A stretch of 64,000 bases of DNA. Origin: an uncultured Bacteroidota bacterium (GTDB lineage Bacteria > Bacteroidota > Bacteroidia > Flavobacteriales > Flavobacteriaceae). Shown piece after piece: positions 63,551 through 64,000 of this stretch. Location of the stretch: positions 1 through 64,000 of the forward strand of contig CACJHI010000002.1 of NCBI GenBank assembly GCA_902593165.1. Reading direction: 5' to 3'. A program made the translations under genes and the position numbers. The notes under the pieces were generated by a model that had not been told where the DNA came from, ran no database searches, and saw only the letters and a program-made list of their open reading frames with translations. Each line of letters opens with the position of its first letter. The stretch's first letter is position 1.

Positions 63551-63990
63551 TTCTTCTTTGTTAGATTTTTATTTAAATCTTTTAGTGAATCATTAATCTC
63601 TGTTAGAAGCTTTATGTTTCTTGGTGTTGATACCTTATTATTTCTAGGGTCTTCAGCTTGTATTTTTAATTTATTTAGAAACTTTATCACAATAAAAATT
63701 GTGAATGCTACAATCATAAAATCTATAAAAGTTTCAATAAAAAATCCATAGTTTATTGCAACTTCTTCATTAATTATATCACCAGAAGAGCTTATATCAG
63801 CTTGCCTTAGAATTATTTTTTTTGAATCTATATTCAACCCATTAGAGAGCAGAGAGAGGGGAGGAAGCAATATCTGTTTAACTAATACATCAATTACAGA
63901 GTTAAAAGAAGCACCAATTATTATACCAATTGCCATTTCCATCATGTTTCCTTTTACAGCAAACTCCTTGAATTCATTAAGTAATTTCAT
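63547..63990 (-). CDS. mscL: large-conductance mechanosensitive channel
   Basis: 147 residues. The amphipathic N-terminus MKLLNEFKEFAVKGNMMEMAIGIIIG leads into TM1, with the conserved Gly-rich face. A periplasmic loop (about 45-75) precedes TM2 YGFFIETFIDFMIVAFTIFIVIKFLNKL near 82-110 and a charged cytoplasmic C-terminal helix. Homopentameric turgor safety valve. The ATG is 10 nt from the window edge, so its promoter is not visible. Confidence 0.95.
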   Translation of the reverse strand: MKLLNEFKEFAVKGNMMEMAIGIIIGASFNSVIDVLVKQILLPPLSLLSNGLNIDSKKIILRQADISSSGDIINEEVAINYGFFIETFIDFMIVAFTIFIVIKFLNKLKIQAEDPRNNKVSTPRNIKLLTEINDSLKDLNKNLTKKN

Positions 63991-64000
63991 TTTTTTCTGT

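Noticed and set aside
1-64000. CRISPR arrays, insertion sequences, prophage, toxin-antitoxin or defence islands
   Set aside because: I looked for repeated spacers, transposase-like proteins, terminal inverted repeats and defence proteins on both strands and found none. The content is housekeeping throughout.

Overview
This window is a compact, very AT-rich chromosomal segment from a member of the Bacteroidota, most likely a genome-streamlined marine Flavobacteriia. The assignment rests on several features. Promoters are of the TTG / TAnnTTTG type. A transketolase is split into two subunits, and two 2-oxoacid dehydrogenase E1 proteins are alpha-beta fusions. There are PorT-type and OmpA-type outer-membrane proteins, DUF4369/TlpA lipoproteins, and a cysteate-synthase / acyltransferase pair typical of sulfonolipid producers. 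Intergenic gaps are tiny. I see no rRNA, CRISPR array, insertion sequence, prophage or plasmid gene, and no gene-free stretch longer than 300 bases.

Layout. 1-281: tRNA-Lys and tRNA-Leu with a consensus promoter. 282-4690: aroK, a degenerate phosphoribosyltransferase, an FKBP-like lipoprotein, a beta-barrel protein and the split transketolase. 4802-8531: an Lpt permease, accA and dnaB, closed by a bidirectional terminator. 8550-12318: cold-shock protein, prfB (with its programmed +1 frameshift, missed by the ORF track) and a large secreted metalloprotease. 12357-14652: putative sulfonolipid pair. 14654-18638: dnaN, SAM hydrolase, phoH and purC. 18631-24591: leftward operon Gfo/Idh-yggS-exonuclease-K+ channel-miaA-M20 peptidase. 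24644-31504: pcm, smpB, GNAT, glyA, glutaminyl cyclase, SDR, transaldolase and a TlpA-like lipoprotein. 31509-40005: ABC-F ATPase, pheT, recG and pcrA. 40058-45880: OmpA lipoprotein, GT2, an HsdR_N nuclease-like protein, holA and the first fused E1. 45918-53218: M1-like/barrel protein, uvrA and ggt. 53263-63990: glmM, lipid A acyltransferase, TlpA, then the rightward operon FAD oxidase-aroC-DAACS transporter-ung-fused E1-DUF1569, and mscL.

How the genes fit together. Most are housekeeping: replication (dnaB, dnaN, holA), repair (uvrA, recG, pcrA, ung), translation (prfB, pheT, miaA, smpB, two tRNAs, ABC-F), central and amino-acid metabolism (tkt, tal, glyA, purC, aroK, aroC, accA, two E1s) and envelope building (Lpt permease, LpxL-like acyltransferase, glmM, OmpA, capnine-type lipid).

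I found no defence island or obviously new multi-gene system. The most interesting signal is regulatory. At many transcription-unit heads a -7 box (TAnnTTTG or TAnnTTTA) ends exactly 4-5 nt before the start codon, which predicts widespread leaderless mRNAs. At least nine convergent gene pairs overlap at their stop codons. I see only two clear intrinsic terminators. Also notable are an ABC-F protein in which all degenerate ATPase motifs fall in the same composite site, and the prfB recoding site.
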